Below the pieces are notes generated by a model, which saw nothing but the letters and a program-made list of their open reading frames with translations, was not told the origin of the DNA and searched no databases. A stretch of 64,000 nucleotides of DNA from assembly GCA_964571275.1 (NCBI GenBank), contig CAZNCQ010000010.1:1-64000 (forward strand). The letters run 5' to 3'. Made by a program: the position numbers and the translations under genes. Below, piece after piece: positions 15,733 to 24,876 of this stretch (positions are counted from its first letter, which is position 1; each line of letters starts with the position of its first letter). This stretch comes from DASRQZ01 sp964571275. Lineage in GTDB: Bacteria > Myxococcota_A > Polyangia > Fen-1088.

Positions 15733-17363
15733 CAAGCAGAGCCGCAATCGGGCTGGCCGCGAGCCTGTTGGTGATGGTCGGGACAGCGCGAGCGGTGCGC
15801 GCGGAGACGAAGCTCTACGCGATCGCGATCGGCAACAACGTCGTCCCCGATAGCGCAGGCGCCGAGATCGCGCCGCTCCATTACGCCGACGACGACGCCG
15901 CAGCGTTCTTCACCTTCGCGCGCGGGCTCGGCGCGCGGGCGGAGCTGCTGACCAATCTGGACCTGGACTCGCAGGTGCGCTTTCCGGACCTCGCGCCCAT
16001 TGCACGCACGCCGACGTTGAAGGAGCTGCGGCGTACCGTCGAGGAGCTACGTGTGGCCATGAGGGCGGACGCCGCCGCGAAGGACCGGCCGGTGCTGTTG
16101 TTCTTCTACAGTGGCCACGGGCTGGCGGCGACCGACGAACAACCGGCCGCGCTGACATTGCAGGACGAGGGGCTCACCCAGAAAAGGCTTTACGAGGACG
16201 TCCTTGCCGCCTTGCCGGACGCAACCATCCACGTCCTCATCGACGCCTGTCACGCGGAAGACGTGGTACGCCCGCGCGATCTCAACCTCCGCGTGGTCGT
16301 TCCGTCGGACGAAGAGGTCGAACGACTGGCTGAGAAGACGACCCTCGCCCGTTTTCGCAACGTGGGGACCATCATCGCCGCCGCCACCAGCGGACAAACC
16401 CAGGAGTGGGACCAATACCATCAGGGCGTGTTCGCCCACGAGCTCTTGTCGGGGCTGCGTGGGGCCGCCGACGTCAACAACGACGGCGTGATTGAGTACA
16501 GCGAGCTCGACGCCTATTTGTCGGCGGCCAACCGAGAGGTGGCTGACCTGCGCGCGCGGCTCAAGGTGATTGCCACTCCCCCGCGCAGCGACCGACGCCT
16601 CCCCATCATCGAGCTGCAGCGAAACCGCGGAGCCGTGCGCGTCCGATTCACTGGCGGCAAGCCGTCCTATTTCTTCATCGAGGACCGGCACGGCAATCGC
16701 CTGGTCGAGATGCGCTCGGAAGAGCACTATCACTTTCAACTCTACCTGCCTCCGGACGAGCCCCTCTACTTCGTGTCGGCGGCCAAGACCGTCGAGTTCG
16801 AGGCGCGGGCGGGTGATGTGCTGGACGCCGACCAGCTTGCGCTGCGGCAGGCGGACTTGAGCCCACGGGGCGCGATGTCAGCCGCGCTCCGGCGCGGACT
16901 CTTTGCGGCGCCGTTCGGACCCAATTACTACCGGGGGTTCGTCGACCGAAGCGCGGAGATGTTGTCCGTCGACTTTCGCCAGCCAGGGCTCTCCATCATC
17001 TCCTCCGGGCCCACGCCCGAATCCGCTTCCGCGGCGCGAGCACCACTCCTCGACGGCTGGGAGATCGCGGCCTTTTCGACCGCGGCAACTCTTGGTACGG
17101 CAGCCGCGACATTTCAGGTGCTGGCCGTACGCGACGCCAGTTCATACAACACCTCGACGCTGGAGCGCCCCGCCACGGCCGCGCGGCAGCGGTTCGATCG
17201 CGATCGCATGCTGGCAATAGGCGCGACCGCCGCCGCTCTCGGCGCGGCTGGCGTCGGCGGAGTCCTCTTGTGGCGCCGGCATGTCGCTCGACTGGCGCCG
17301 GCCCCCATCGAGTCTCCGACAGGCTCGGTGGCCCTGGGTGCCGAGACCGTGTGGAGATGGTAG
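15729..17363 (+). CDS. caspase-family (peptidase C14) protein with C-terminal membrane helix
   Basis: The 544-residue protein has an N-terminal signal peptide (to about residue 25) and a caspase p20-like domain at about 28-265. HYADDDA, LLFFYSGHG (His130) and HVLIDACHAE (Cys174) give the His/Cys dyad. A DVNNDGVIEYSEL loop (249-261) resembles an EF-hand calcium site, as in some calcium-activated bacterial caspases. A beta-rich region follows and a hydrophobic helix lies near residues 498-516. The protein is predicted exported and membrane-anchored. It sits between the possible anti-sigma factor and a trypsin-like lipoprotein, with overlapping start and stop codons. The protease substrate could be one of its operon partners; this is inference. 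Confidence 0.92.
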   Translation: MTSRAAIGLAASLLVMVGTARAVRAETKLYAIAIGNNVVPDSAGAEIAPLHYADDDAAAFFTFARGLGARAELLTNLDLDSQVRFPDLAPIARTPTLKELRRTVEELRVAMRADAAAKDRPVLLFFYSGHGLAATDEQPAALTLQDEGLTQKRLYEDVLAALPDATIHVLIDACHAEDVVRPRDLNLRVVVPSDEEVERLAEKTTLARFRNVGTIIAAATSGQTQEWDQYHQGVFAHELLSGLRGAADVNNDGVIEYSELDAYLSAANREVADLRARLKVIATPPRSDRRLPIIELQRNRGAVRVRFTGGKPSYFFIEDRHGNRLVEMRSEEHYHFQLYLPPDEPLYFVSAAKTVEFEARAGDVLDADQLALRQADLSPRGAMSAALRRGLFAAPFGPNYYRGFVDRSAEMLSVDFRQPGLSIISSGPTPESASAARAPLLDGWEIAAFSTAATLGTAAATFQVLAVRDASSYNTSTLERPATAARQRFDRDRMLAIGATAAALGAAGVGGVLLWRRHVARLAPAPIESPTGSVALGAETVWRW

Positions 17364-18934
17364 TGGCTCAATCCCTCCGCCGATTTTCGTGGGCGCTCTG
17401 CTCGTTGTCGCTGGTGGCCTCGTGCACCCGATCGACCGCCACGCAATCCCGATCGGAAGCGCTGGTTGGCGGCATCACCGTCGACAGCGAGGTGAACAAC
17501 GTGCTGATCATTCGGGGAGACGTCGAATGCACCGGCTTCCTCGTCAACAGCCAATGGGCGATGACCGCGCGTCATTGCATTTCGTCCGTCCTCGCCGCCA
17601 ACCCCGGTGCCATCACCGTCGGTCTTGGAGGGACCCGATCATCACCCAGCCAGACCACGACCGTCGCGGAGGTCATCCGTTCGCCCGCCGGATTTGACCT
17701 GGCGCTCTTGCGATTGACGACGCCGTTCACCGTGCTCGGAAACCCCTATTTCCAGCTGCAGGCCTATCCTACTTACTCCGATGAGATATTGAAGACGACG
17801 CAGCTCACGCAGGTCAACTGCTACGGATGGGGCGTCACCAATGCGGTGGCGCCACCTCCCGACCGGCCAACGATGATAACGGTCATCTTGGCAGGGCTGG
17901 CACCGCCGCTTCTGCGTCTAGAGTCCGCGAGCAGCAGCACACCAATCGGACGAGGCGACGCGGGAGGGTTGTGTGTGGTCCCCAACCTGGGGTCCGAACG
18001 GGCCAATCTGGCCCTAGCCGTGATCGTTGGACAGGACGGTATGGGCAACGGTATCGCGATCGATTTGACCAACTTGCCAATCCGCGCTTGGATCGAGGCC
18101 AACCTCACGACACGCGACCCCGATATCGCCGCCAACGCCGCCTCCCTACCGGCCGCAGCGTCGCCGGGAGGCCAGGAGATCGATCTGTTCTGGGTCGACG
18201 CCGCGGGTAGCATGAATCAAAGCCGCCTGCAGCCCGACGGCCCCACCATCTCGCTCGGGCAGCTCTCCGACGACCCCTTCGCGCCGGCGCGTCCCGCGGC
18301 GGCATACCTGGGCGATCAGTTGCACGTCTTCGGCCGCACGGTCAGCGGCCGGATCCTCGAGCGGGTTTCCAGCTCCAGCGCGTCGGGCGAGTGGACCCCG
18401 ATCCCGTCGCTGCCCGCGGTCGACTCGGGCGTGGGCCTCGCGTCGTGGCCTCCCAACCGGCTCGATGTCTTCGCGCGTACTGTCGATCAACAGCTCATTC
18501 ATGTTTTGGGGGACGGGACCTCGTGGAACAATGCCGAGGTCATCGGTGGAACGTCGGACACCGACCTCTTCGCGGCCTGGGACACCGACACATCTGTCCA
18601 CGTCTTCAGCATCATCGGCGGTCACGTCTTTCACAAATGGTTCAACCAGTATTGGCAGCCAGGGCCGTTGACCTGGCTCGGTGGTGACGTAACCGGAACC
18701 CTCAACGGGGCGGGCTCTATCGTGGTGGAGCATTTCGACGTTTTCGACATGTTCGGGCGGGGCGTGAACGGCCACCTGGTGCACAAAGGTTACGTCATCG
18801 GGTGGGTGGACGACTTTGCCGATCTCGGGTTGGCCGTTCCCAGCGATCCCATCGCGGTCATCGCGGCTGCACGCATTCACATCTTCTCGCGCAACCCCGA
18901 CGGCACGCTCTGGCACGCGCACCTGCCGCGCTGA
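17363..18934 (+). CDS. trypsin-like pseudoprotease lipoprotein with lectin-like propeller
   Basis: The 523-residue lipoprotein (lipobox VASC, Cys21) has a trypsin-fold domain. The His site is MTARHC (His71) and the Asp site is DLALLRL (Asp112), but where the family has GDSGG it reads GRGDAGGLC: codon 17960-17962 is GCG, so the nucleophile Ser is Ala200. The enzyme should be inactive as a serine protease. From about residue 260 a C-terminal domain has repeated W/H motifs (LDVFARTVDQQLIHV, VHVFSIIGGHVFHKW, IHIFSRNPDGTLWHAH), typical of PLL-like seven-bladed fucose-binding lectins. GTG at 17363 has GGAG six bases upstream and overlaps the caspase stop; ATG 17357 is an alternative. Probable surface-binding adaptor. 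Confidence 0.88.
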   Translation: MAQSLRRFSWALCSLSLVASCTRSTATQSRSEALVGGITVDSEVNNVLIIRGDVECTGFLVNSQWAMTARHCISSVLAANPGAITVGLGGTRSSPSQTTTVAEVIRSPAGFDLALLRLTTPFTVLGNPYFQLQAYPTYSDEILKTTQLTQVNCYGWGVTNAVAPPPDRPTMITVILAGLAPPLLRLESASSSTPIGRGDAGGLCVVPNLGSERANLALAVIVGQDGMGNGIAIDLTNLPIRAWIEANLTTRDPDIAANAASLPAAASPGGQEIDLFWVDAAGSMNQSRLQPDGPTISLGQLSDDPFAPARPAAAYLGDQLHVFGRTVSGRILERVSSSSASGEWTPIPSLPAVDSGVGLASWPPNRLDVFARTVDQQLIHVLGDGTSWNNAEVIGGTSDTDLFAAWDTDTSVHVFSIIGGHVFHKWFNQYWQPGPLTWLGGDVTGTLNGAGSIVVEHFDVFDMFGRGVNGHLVHKGYVIGWVDDFADLGLAVPSDPIAVIAAARIHIFSRNPDGTLWHAHLPR

Positions 18935-19193
18935 CTCGCCTGAAGAGATGCGCTTTGCGATTCAGCTCTGGCTCTCTTGTACGCCGGTCCTATACCTTCC
19001 GGCGTCCTTCACACTCCGTGGCGAACCTTGCTGGGAATCCCTCGGACATCCGGTATCGCCGAAGCGGTCCGCCCGCCGGGTAGATGTTGATTTCGGTGGT
19101 CGTGATCCGGGCGGGTGGGACGTACGCTGGTGGGTCGGTTATGAAGGGCGGAGCAAGCGGCGCAAACAAGAATGATAAGGGGGGGCGGCGGCG

Positions 19194-21527
19194 ATGGAGA
19201 CGATCCCGGCAGACAACGAGTCAGCAGACCCGCGGCGCCTGAGCCTGGCCGCCTGGGCTGAATCGGTCGGGATCGCGCGCACCCTGCGCCGTCTGGCTCC
19301 GGCGGCGGAGTGGGCGTTGCTGGCGCTCCTGGCCGCCTACTTCGCGATCAAGGGGCTGGTCGTCGGCTGGCAATCCCTCAACACCGACTTCCCGAACTAC
19401 TACCTGGTGGCCAAGCTGTTCCGCCAGGGCTATCCGCTGGATCGCGTCTACGACTGGACCTGGATCCAGCGCCAGAAAGATCACGCCGGGATCGATCGGC
19501 CGCTGGTCGGGTACGTCCCGCTGACTCTGTTCTCCGCGCTGCTGGTGTCGCCGCTGGTGGCGCTGGGGCCGCTCGACGCCAAGCGGGTCTGGCTGGTTCT
19601 CAACGTCGCGATGCTGGGTGGAACGATCTGGCTGCTGCGCCGTCTGACGGAGATGCCGCTCCGGCGCATCGGGCTGCTCGTCTTCCTGACGGTGATTCCG
19701 CTACGGACCAACTTCCTGTACGGACAGCAGCACCTGCTGATCCTGTTCCTGCTGTCGCTGGCGGCGTGGCTCGACGCGCAGGGACGGCTCCTCGCCAGCG
19801 GAACCGCGGTGGCGGCCGCGGCGGCGTTGAAGATCTATCCGGCGTTCTTCGTGCTCTACTTCATTCGCAAGCGACGCTGGCGCGCGCTGGGCGGATTTGC
19901 AGCGGCGGGCGCCGGCTTGCTGGCGCTGGGGCTCGCGCTCTTCGGCTACGAGGCGATGCGGGTTTACCTGGTCCAGATCCTTCCGCGGACGCTGCGCGCC
20001 GAGTGCAACGATCCCTTCACCGTCACCTTCGGTTCGGCGACCACCCTGCTCCGCCGCTTGCTGGTGGGCGAACCGATACTGAATCCGGATCCGCTGGTTC
20101 ACTGGCCCGGACTCTACGTGTGGCTGCAGCCGCTCATCGAGGCGGCGGTGCTGGTGCCCGGCTTGTGGATGTTGACCCCCGGACGCGCCGCGCCCCGGAG
20201 GGAGTCGCTGGAGTGGGCGGGGTTCACGGCGCTATTGCTAGCGCTGTCCGTCGGCTCGGCCACTTACCACTTCTGCGTGCTGATCCTGCCGACGGTGATC
20301 GCGGTCGGCGTCCTGCTGGAGGCGCGCCGGACGCGGGACGCGTTCCTGCTGGTCGTCCTCCACCTGGTGGTCTGCTCGCCCACGGCGCAATTCTTTCCAC
20401 TGCACCCCGGTGGGTGGAAGACCTTCCTGGGGTTTCCCCGCCTCGCCGCGCTGGCGTGCTACTGGATCTTCCTGATGCTGCGCCTGTTGTGGCGGCGGCC
20501 GGTGGCATCCGCATCTCCGCCGAACTGGTCCGGCCCGGCACGACCCGACGGATCGCGCGCGGCGCCGTCGGAGTTGTGGGCCTTCGGGGCGCTCTTCGGT
20601 GTGCTGGTGGCGATCGGTGTGGCCGGCAACCGGCGGCACTTCGCGCACCAGTTCGACGACTATCCGGCGCGCCTGGAGACCGGGCCGGCGTCGTTCGTGA
20701 CGGCCGCGCCCTCGGTGGGAACGCTCGGAGGTCCCTGGGTCTACTTCAGCCGCATGGAGGCGCAGGGCTTCGTGGTCGCGCGCACCGGCCCCCGCCTGAC
20801 CGTCGAAGCGCCACCCAACGCCGACGTGTTCGCGCCCGCGATCGATCAGCGTCGTGGCGTCGGCTGGCTCGAGATCGCATCGCCGTCGAGGACCCAGTCG
20901 GCCATCGCCCGCTTCGCGCTGGGCGCATCGATCGTTCCGGCTCAGATGCTGCCGATCGATGTCGATGACGGCGAGCAGCCGGTGCTCTCGTCCGACGGAG
21001 ATCACCTCGGCTTCCTGCGCCCCGAGCGCGGCCGGGGCCAGCTGTACCTCGTCGAGCGCGTTCGCGACGACAGCGCCGCGGCGCCGGTCGTCGCCGGTGC
21101 CTGGGGCGCGCCGCGCGCGGTCACCGCCGCGCCCGCCGACGTGCTCGAGGTCGGGTTCCTGCCGGACGATGGCCTGATCCTCTCGGCCTTCCGTGACGGC
21201 CGCGCCCGTCTGTTCGAGAGTGACGCGGGCGCGGGCCGCTTCGTCGAGCTCGCGCTGTCGCCCCACCCGGTTCGCTTCCCCGCCGTCTCTCCCGACGGGG
21301 CCTGGCTCGCCTACAGCGAGGAGGAGGCGGGGGCCTGGCACCTCTGGGTCGCGAAGCGCGCTGCCCGGGTCGACGTCGCCAGCTGGTCGCGGCACCGTGT
21401 GGCGGAGGGGGACTGCAACACGATGTCGCCGGTCTGGCTCGCGGATTCTCGCACCGTGATCTACGCGAGCGACTGCGGGCGTGGCCTGGGGCACACGGTG
21501 CTGTGCCAGCGGCGCATCGTCCCGTAG
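19194..21527 (+). CDS. GT87-type membrane glycosyltransferase fused to PD40 propeller
   Basis: The 777-residue protein starts with about 430 residues of hydrophobic helices of the DUF2029/GT87 polyprenyl-phosphate mannosyltransferase type, including NTDFPNYYLVAKLFRQGYPL with the acidic first-loop residue and a YGQQH motif. From about residue 470 a soluble part carries TolB/PD40-like units (LSSDGDHLGFL, VSPDGAWLAYSE, WLADSRTVIYASD). GT87 enzymes add sugars from lipid carriers on the outer membrane face. The C-terminal propeller is unusual for them and may bind glycan or protein. A G-rich stretch about ten bases before the ATG is the ribosome site. It stands alone; no operon partner is seen. 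Confidence 0.82.
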   Translation: METIPADNESADPRRLSLAAWAESVGIARTLRRLAPAAEWALLALLAAYFAIKGLVVGWQSLNTDFPNYYLVAKLFRQGYPLDRVYDWTWIQRQKDHAGIDRPLVGYVPLTLFSALLVSPLVALGPLDAKRVWLVLNVAMLGGTIWLLRRLTEMPLRRIGLLVFLTVIPLRTNFLYGQQHLLILFLLSLAAWLDAQGRLLASGTAVAAAAALKIYPAFFVLYFIRKRRWRALGGFAAAGAGLLALGLALFGYEAMRVYLVQILPRTLRAECNDPFTVTFGSATTLLRRLLVGEPILNPDPLVHWPGLYVWLQPLIEAAVLVPGLWMLTPGRAAPRRESLEWAGFTALLLALSVGSATYHFCVLILPTVIAVGVLLEARRTRDAFLLVVLHLVVCSPTAQFFPLHPGGWKTFLGFPRLAALACYWIFLMLRLLWRRPVASASPPNWSGPARPDGSRAAPSELWAFGALFGVLVAIGVAGNRRHFAHQFDDYPARLETGPASFVTAAPSVGTLGGPWVYFSRMEAQGFVVARTGPRLTVEAPPNADVFAPAIDQRRGVGWLEIASPSRTQSAIARFALGASIVPAQMLPIDVDDGEQPVLSSDGDHLGFLRPERGRGQLYLVERVRDDSAAAPVVAGAWGAPRAVTAAPADVLEVGFLPDDGLILSAFRDGRARLFESDAGAGRFVELALSPHPVRFPAVSPDGAWLAYSEEEAGAWHLWVAKRAARVDVASWSRHRVAEGDCNTMSPVWLADSRTVIYASDCGRGLGHTVLCQRRIVP

Positions 21528-21550
21528 CGGATCGAATTCGGTCCGGCGCC

Positions 21551-22048
21551 CTACGGAGTCGGGTGCGAGGGGCAGGTGAAGATCACGTACAAGAAGACGA
21601 TCTTGCCCGCGAGCGCATCGTCACAGTAGCCGCCGGTGAGCCCGATCGTCGAAGCGTCCAAGTAGGTCCAGCCGTCGCTCGCGCTCGCGGGAATCTGCAG
21701 CGTGAGCGACTCGTCCTCGAAGACCCGGATCTCGTCGTAACCGTTGGACGGAATCGGCAGCGCGAAAGAGCAGGCGGATACCGCCGCGGCGTCGTCTCTT
21801 TGCGAGAGCAGCCTCACCAGAACAGGGTCGCAGATCGACGCGTCGTTCGTCGCTGACCCGGCGTCCGCGACGGCGACACCGCCGTCGCTCGCGATCGTCC
21901 CTCCGCCTCCGGCGCCACCAGCACCGGAGTTGCCGGAGACATTCGTGGGAGGCAGCTGGTCGGGTTGTTCCTGGGAGCTGCACCCGGTGGCGAGCACCCA
22001 GCCCAGCACCAACGTCGACCCGACTCGACCCACTTTCGAGCAAACCAT
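21551..22048 (-). CDS. small lipoprotein, unknown function
   Basis: The product is 165 residues with a signal peptide and lipobox ATGC (Cys23), a Gly-rich linker and a short domain with three Cys residues (CDPVLVRLL, SACSFALPI, GGYCDDALAG). The start at 22048 has AGGG eight bases upstream; an ATG two codons earlier is also possible. It converges with the GT87 gene. The gene lies directly downstream of the TolC-like gene on the same strand with about 58 bases between them, so co-transcription is possible. No family recognised. Confidence 0.78.
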   Translation of the reverse strand: MVCSKVGRVGSTLVLGWVLATGCSSQEQPDQLPPTNVSGNSGAGGAGGGGTIASDGGVAVADAGSATNDASICDPVLVRLLSQRDDAAAVSACSFALPIPSNGYDEIRVFEDESLTLQIPASASDGWTYLDASTIGLTGGYCDDALAGKIVFLYVIFTCPSHPTP

Positions 22049-22105
22049 GCCCATCGCCCTGCCGACGACGCTACCGGAGCGAGCCCCGTCGCACAATGGC
22101 AACGT

Positions 22106-23368
22106 CTACGGCGGCGCGCCGTCTCCGCTGAGCAGGCGCAGCTGGCGGCGCGCGTTGAGCAGATCGGCGTCGGCCTGGATGCGGCCCGCCTCGGCGGCGA
22201 AGGCGTCGCGGTCGGCCTGGATCAGCTCGAGCTGCGTGCCGACGCCCGAGCGGTAGCGGGTGCGCGCGACCTCGGCGGCGCGCGCGGCGACGGCGGATTG
22301 CGTGCGGGCCGAACGGCTGCGCACGATGCCCGCCTCGATCGTGCTCCAGGCGCGAAAGATCCCGTCGCCGACGCCCAGCCGAACCTCTTCCTCGCGCGCG
22401 CGGGCCGCGTCCGCGTCGGCTTCGCGCGAGCGGATCGCGGGCGCGCTGGTGAAATCGATCGCCCACGCCACGGTGAGCAGCGCCGCGTAGGCCTCATGGT
22501 GCCCGCTCAGGAAGCCGACCGCGTTGGTGTAACGTTCGCTGACGCTGCCCCCCAGGGTCGGGAGCAGCGCGAGGCGCTGAGCCGTGGCCCCACGTTCCGC
22601 CGCCGCTCGCTCCGCGCCGGCGGCGCGCACCGCGGGCGTCGACGGCGCGGTGGCGGCGAAGCTGGCGAGGGGCGGTTCGTGGTGCAAGTCGTCGGCGAGC
22701 GCGGGCGCCGCCGCGACGTCCGCGACGACGCCGGTCTGCGAGGCCAGCGCGCGCGCCACCAGCATGACCTCGAGCTCTGCGCTGGTCAGCTGCTGGCTCT
22801 GCCGCTCCACCTCGACGCTGGCGCGCTGAACGTCGAGCCCGGTCACCGTGCCGGCGCGCGCGGCCTCCTCGGTCAGGGCAAAGTTGCGGCGCACGACGTC
22901 GAGGGCCTGGCGCGCCACGTCGGCCAGCGCCAGATCGGCGGCGAGCTGATAGTAGAGCTGCGCCACCTGGGTCTCGGTCTCGCGCGCGACCGCCTGCTCG
23001 CGATGAGCCGCTGCTTCGGCGATCCGATCGGCCGCCGAGATGCGCGCGAACTTCGCCAGATCGACCAGCGGTACGGCGAGCGTCGCGGCGGCGTCGCGCT
23101 GATTGCGCGGCGCCACCTCGAGGCCGCCGAAATTCACGTCCCACTGGTTGCGGGTGTACGTGGCGGCGGCCGACAACGCCGGCAGCGCGCGGCCGAACGC
23201 CTCGTCGGCGCGCGCCTCGGCGCCGGCGTGGTTGGCGGCGGCCTCGCGGTTCGCGGGGTTGCGTGCGCGCGCTCCGCGCACGAATTCGTCGAGCGGCTGC
23301 AGCGCGTGCGCGGTCGAGGACGCGACGAGGATCAGGAACAACGGAACGAAAGTGATCGGTTTCGTCAT
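22106..23368 (-). CDS. TolC-family outer membrane efflux protein
   Basis: The 420-residue protein has a signal peptide (cut near STAHA-LQ) and two repeats of long amphipathic helices with Ala/Arg/Glu-rich heptads, the outer membrane efflux protein (OEP) pattern. Typical segments are YYQLAADLALADVARQ, GLDVQRASVEVERQSQQL and RTRYRSGVGTQLELIQADRD. It would form the trimeric outer membrane channel for the RND adaptor and pump encoded at 28307-32700, although it lies apart from them. The ATG at 23368 gives a normal signal peptide. A sigma-54-like site lies at 23391-23406 and an 18-base palindrome at 23437-23454, between this gene and the NtrC-type regulator upstream. Confidence 0.9.
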   Translation of the reverse strand: MTKPITFVPLFLILVASSTAHALQPLDEFVRGARARNPANREAAANHAGAEARADEAFGRALPALSAAATYTRNQWDVNFGGLEVAPRNQRDAAATLAVPLVDLAKFARISAADRIAEAAAHREQAVARETETQVAQLYYQLAADLALADVARQALDVVRRNFALTEEAARAGTVTGLDVQRASVEVERQSQQLTSAELEVMLVARALASQTGVVADVAAAPALADDLHHEPPLASFAATAPSTPAVRAAGAERAAAERGATAQRLALLPTLGGSVSERYTNAVGFLSGHHEAYAALLTVAWAIDFTSAPAIRSREADADAARAREEEVRLGVGDGIFRAWSTIEAGIVRSRSARTQSAVAARAAEVARTRYRSGVGTQLELIQADRDAFAAEAGRIQADADLLNARRQLRLLSGDGAPP

Positions 23369-23390
23369 CGGTTTCACCACGGGCCGTGTT

Positions 23391-23406
23391 TGCAACCGCT
23401 GGGCCG
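23391..23406 (-). promoter_or_regulatory. candidate sigma-54 promoter for the TolC-like gene
   Basis: On the minus strand CGGCCCAGCGGTTGCA has GG and GC ten bases apart and a perfect TTGCA -12 box; the -24 part matches four of seven positions. The predicted start would leave only a very short leader before the ATG at 23368. Confidence 0.3.
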
Positions 23407-23436
23407 CGGTGAACGAGGCGTGAACGCGCACGCGCT

Positions 23437-23454
23437 CGACACGTCGACGTGTCG
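23437..23454. promoter_or_regulatory. 18-base perfect palindrome, candidate operator
   Basis: CGACACGTCGACGTGTCG is fully self-complementary without a spacer. It lies in the 125 bases between the regulator gene and the TolC-like gene, a natural place for an activator or repressor site. As RNA it could also fold, but without a T-run it is a poor terminator. Confidence 0.5.
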
Positions 23455-23493
23455 GGCTTCCGTCGCCTGTCGTCAGGCGTTACAACGCGGCGG

Positions 23494-24867
23494 TCACGAG
23501 ATCAGCTGGTACTTGTGCAGCTTCTCGACCAGCGCGGGGCGCGATACGCCGAGCCGGCGTGCGGTCTCGCTCTGGTTGTTGTTCGAATTGGAGAACTGCT
23601 CGGCGATGATCTCGCGCTCGAACGTTTCGACACGCGCGCGCAGCGGGAAGCTGGGGCCGGGGTCGCCCTTGGTCGACCCGCTGCCTTCGCTCGCCGGCCG
23701 CGGCTCGGCCAGCGAGCGCCACAAGGACAGCGTCAGGCGCTCGTCGGGCGCCAGGGCCAGCAAGCGCGCGACGGTGTTTTCGAGCTCGCGCACGTTGCCC
23801 GGCCAGGGGTGCGATCGCATGGCCTCGACCAGCGCCGGCTCGACCTGGACCTGGGTCATGCCATAGCGCTCGACGTACTGGCGCACGAAGCTGTGCAGCA
23901 ACGGCTCGACGTCCTCGGGCCGCTCGCGCAGGGGCGGAACGCGGATCGGCACCACGTTCAGTCGATAGAACAGGTCTTCGCGGAAGCGCCCGGCCTTGGC
24001 CTCCGCGGCCAGGTCGCGATTCGTCGCCGCCACCAGGCGCGCGTCGACGTGCTCCGGCCGCCCGCCCACGGGCTGCACCTCGCCCGATTGCAGCGCGCGC
24101 AGCAGCTTGGCCTGGATGGCGAGTGGCAGCTCGCCGATCTCGTCGATGAACAACGTGCCGCCATCGGCCTGATGGAAGTAGCCCGCCTTGGCCGACTGCG
24201 CTCCCGTGAACGCGCCTTTGACGTGACCGAAGAGCTCGGACTCGGCGAGCTCGATGGGAATGGCGGCCGCGTTGAAGCGCACGAACGGTTTGTCGGCGCG
24301 CCGCGAGTGCGCGTGCAACGCGGTCGCCACCACGTCCTTGCCGGCGCCGCTCGGTCCCGTGAACAGGACGGTGACGTCCTTCGGGGCGACCCGCGCCACC
24401 GTCTCCAGCACGCGACGCATGGCCGGGCTCGCGGCGACGATGCTGCGCCCGAGCGCGCTCTCGGTGCGCAGCAACGCGTTCTGCAGCCGCAACGAGCGGG
24501 TCTCGATCGCGCGCCGGACCGCGAGCACGATCTCGTCGGGATCGAACGGCTTGGGCATGTAGTCGTACGCACCGGCCTTCATCGCGGCGACAGCAGCGCG
24601 CTCGGACCCGTGCGCGGTCAGCATGATCACCGGCACGCCAGAATCCAGCGTGCGCAGGCGGGTCAGGACTTCCAGGCCGTCCATCTCCGGCATCGCCAGA
24701 TCGGTCAAGACCGCGTCGGCACCGCCGCTCTCGAAGACCTGCAGGCCGGCCGCACCGCTCGGCGCGGTCACGACGCCGAGACCCGCGTCGCCCAGGACCG
24801 CCTCCAGCGCGAAGCGAAGGGAGGCATCGTCGTCGATCACCAGCACGCGGCCCATGACATTGTCCAT
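23494..24867 (-). CDS. NtrC-family sigma-54-dependent response regulator
   Basis: The 457-residue protein has a receiver domain (acidic pair Asp12/13, phosphoacceptor Asp56 in LTDLAMP, Lys107 in MPKPF). An AAA+ domain follows with Walker A GPSGAGKD (171-178), the sigma-54 loop GAFTGA (218-223), Walker B TLFIDEIGEL and the arginine region FYRLNV. A Fis-type helix-turn-helix at the end carries SETARRLGVSRPALVEKL. It activates sigma-54 promoters after phosphorylation. Its start is about ten bases after the stop of the histidine kinase gene, so the two form a two-component pair. Candidate target promoters lie upstream of the efflux genes. Start could be Met1 or Met5. Confidence 0.95.
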   Translation of the reverse strand: MDNVMGRVLVIDDDASLRFALEAVLGDAGLGVVTAPSGAAGLQVFESGGADAVLTDLAMPEMDGLEVLTRLRTLDSGVPVIMLTAHGSERAAVAAMKAGAYDYMPKPFDPDEIVLAVRRAIETRSLRLQNALLRTESALGRSIVAASPAMRRVLETVARVAPKDVTVLFTGPSGAGKDVVATALHAHSRRADKPFVRFNAAAIPIELAESELFGHVKGAFTGAQSAKAGYFHQADGGTLFIDEIGELPLAIQAKLLRALQSGEVQPVGGRPEHVDARLVAATNRDLAAEAKAGRFREDLFYRLNVVPIRVPPLRERPEDVEPLLHSFVRQYVERYGMTQVQVEPALVEAMRSHPWPGNVRELENTVARLLALAPDERLTLSLWRSLAEPRPASEGSGSTKGDPGPSFPLRARVETFEREIIAEQFSNSNNNQSETARRLGVSRPALVEKLHKYQLIS

Positions 24868-24876
24868 GGCGGCGAC

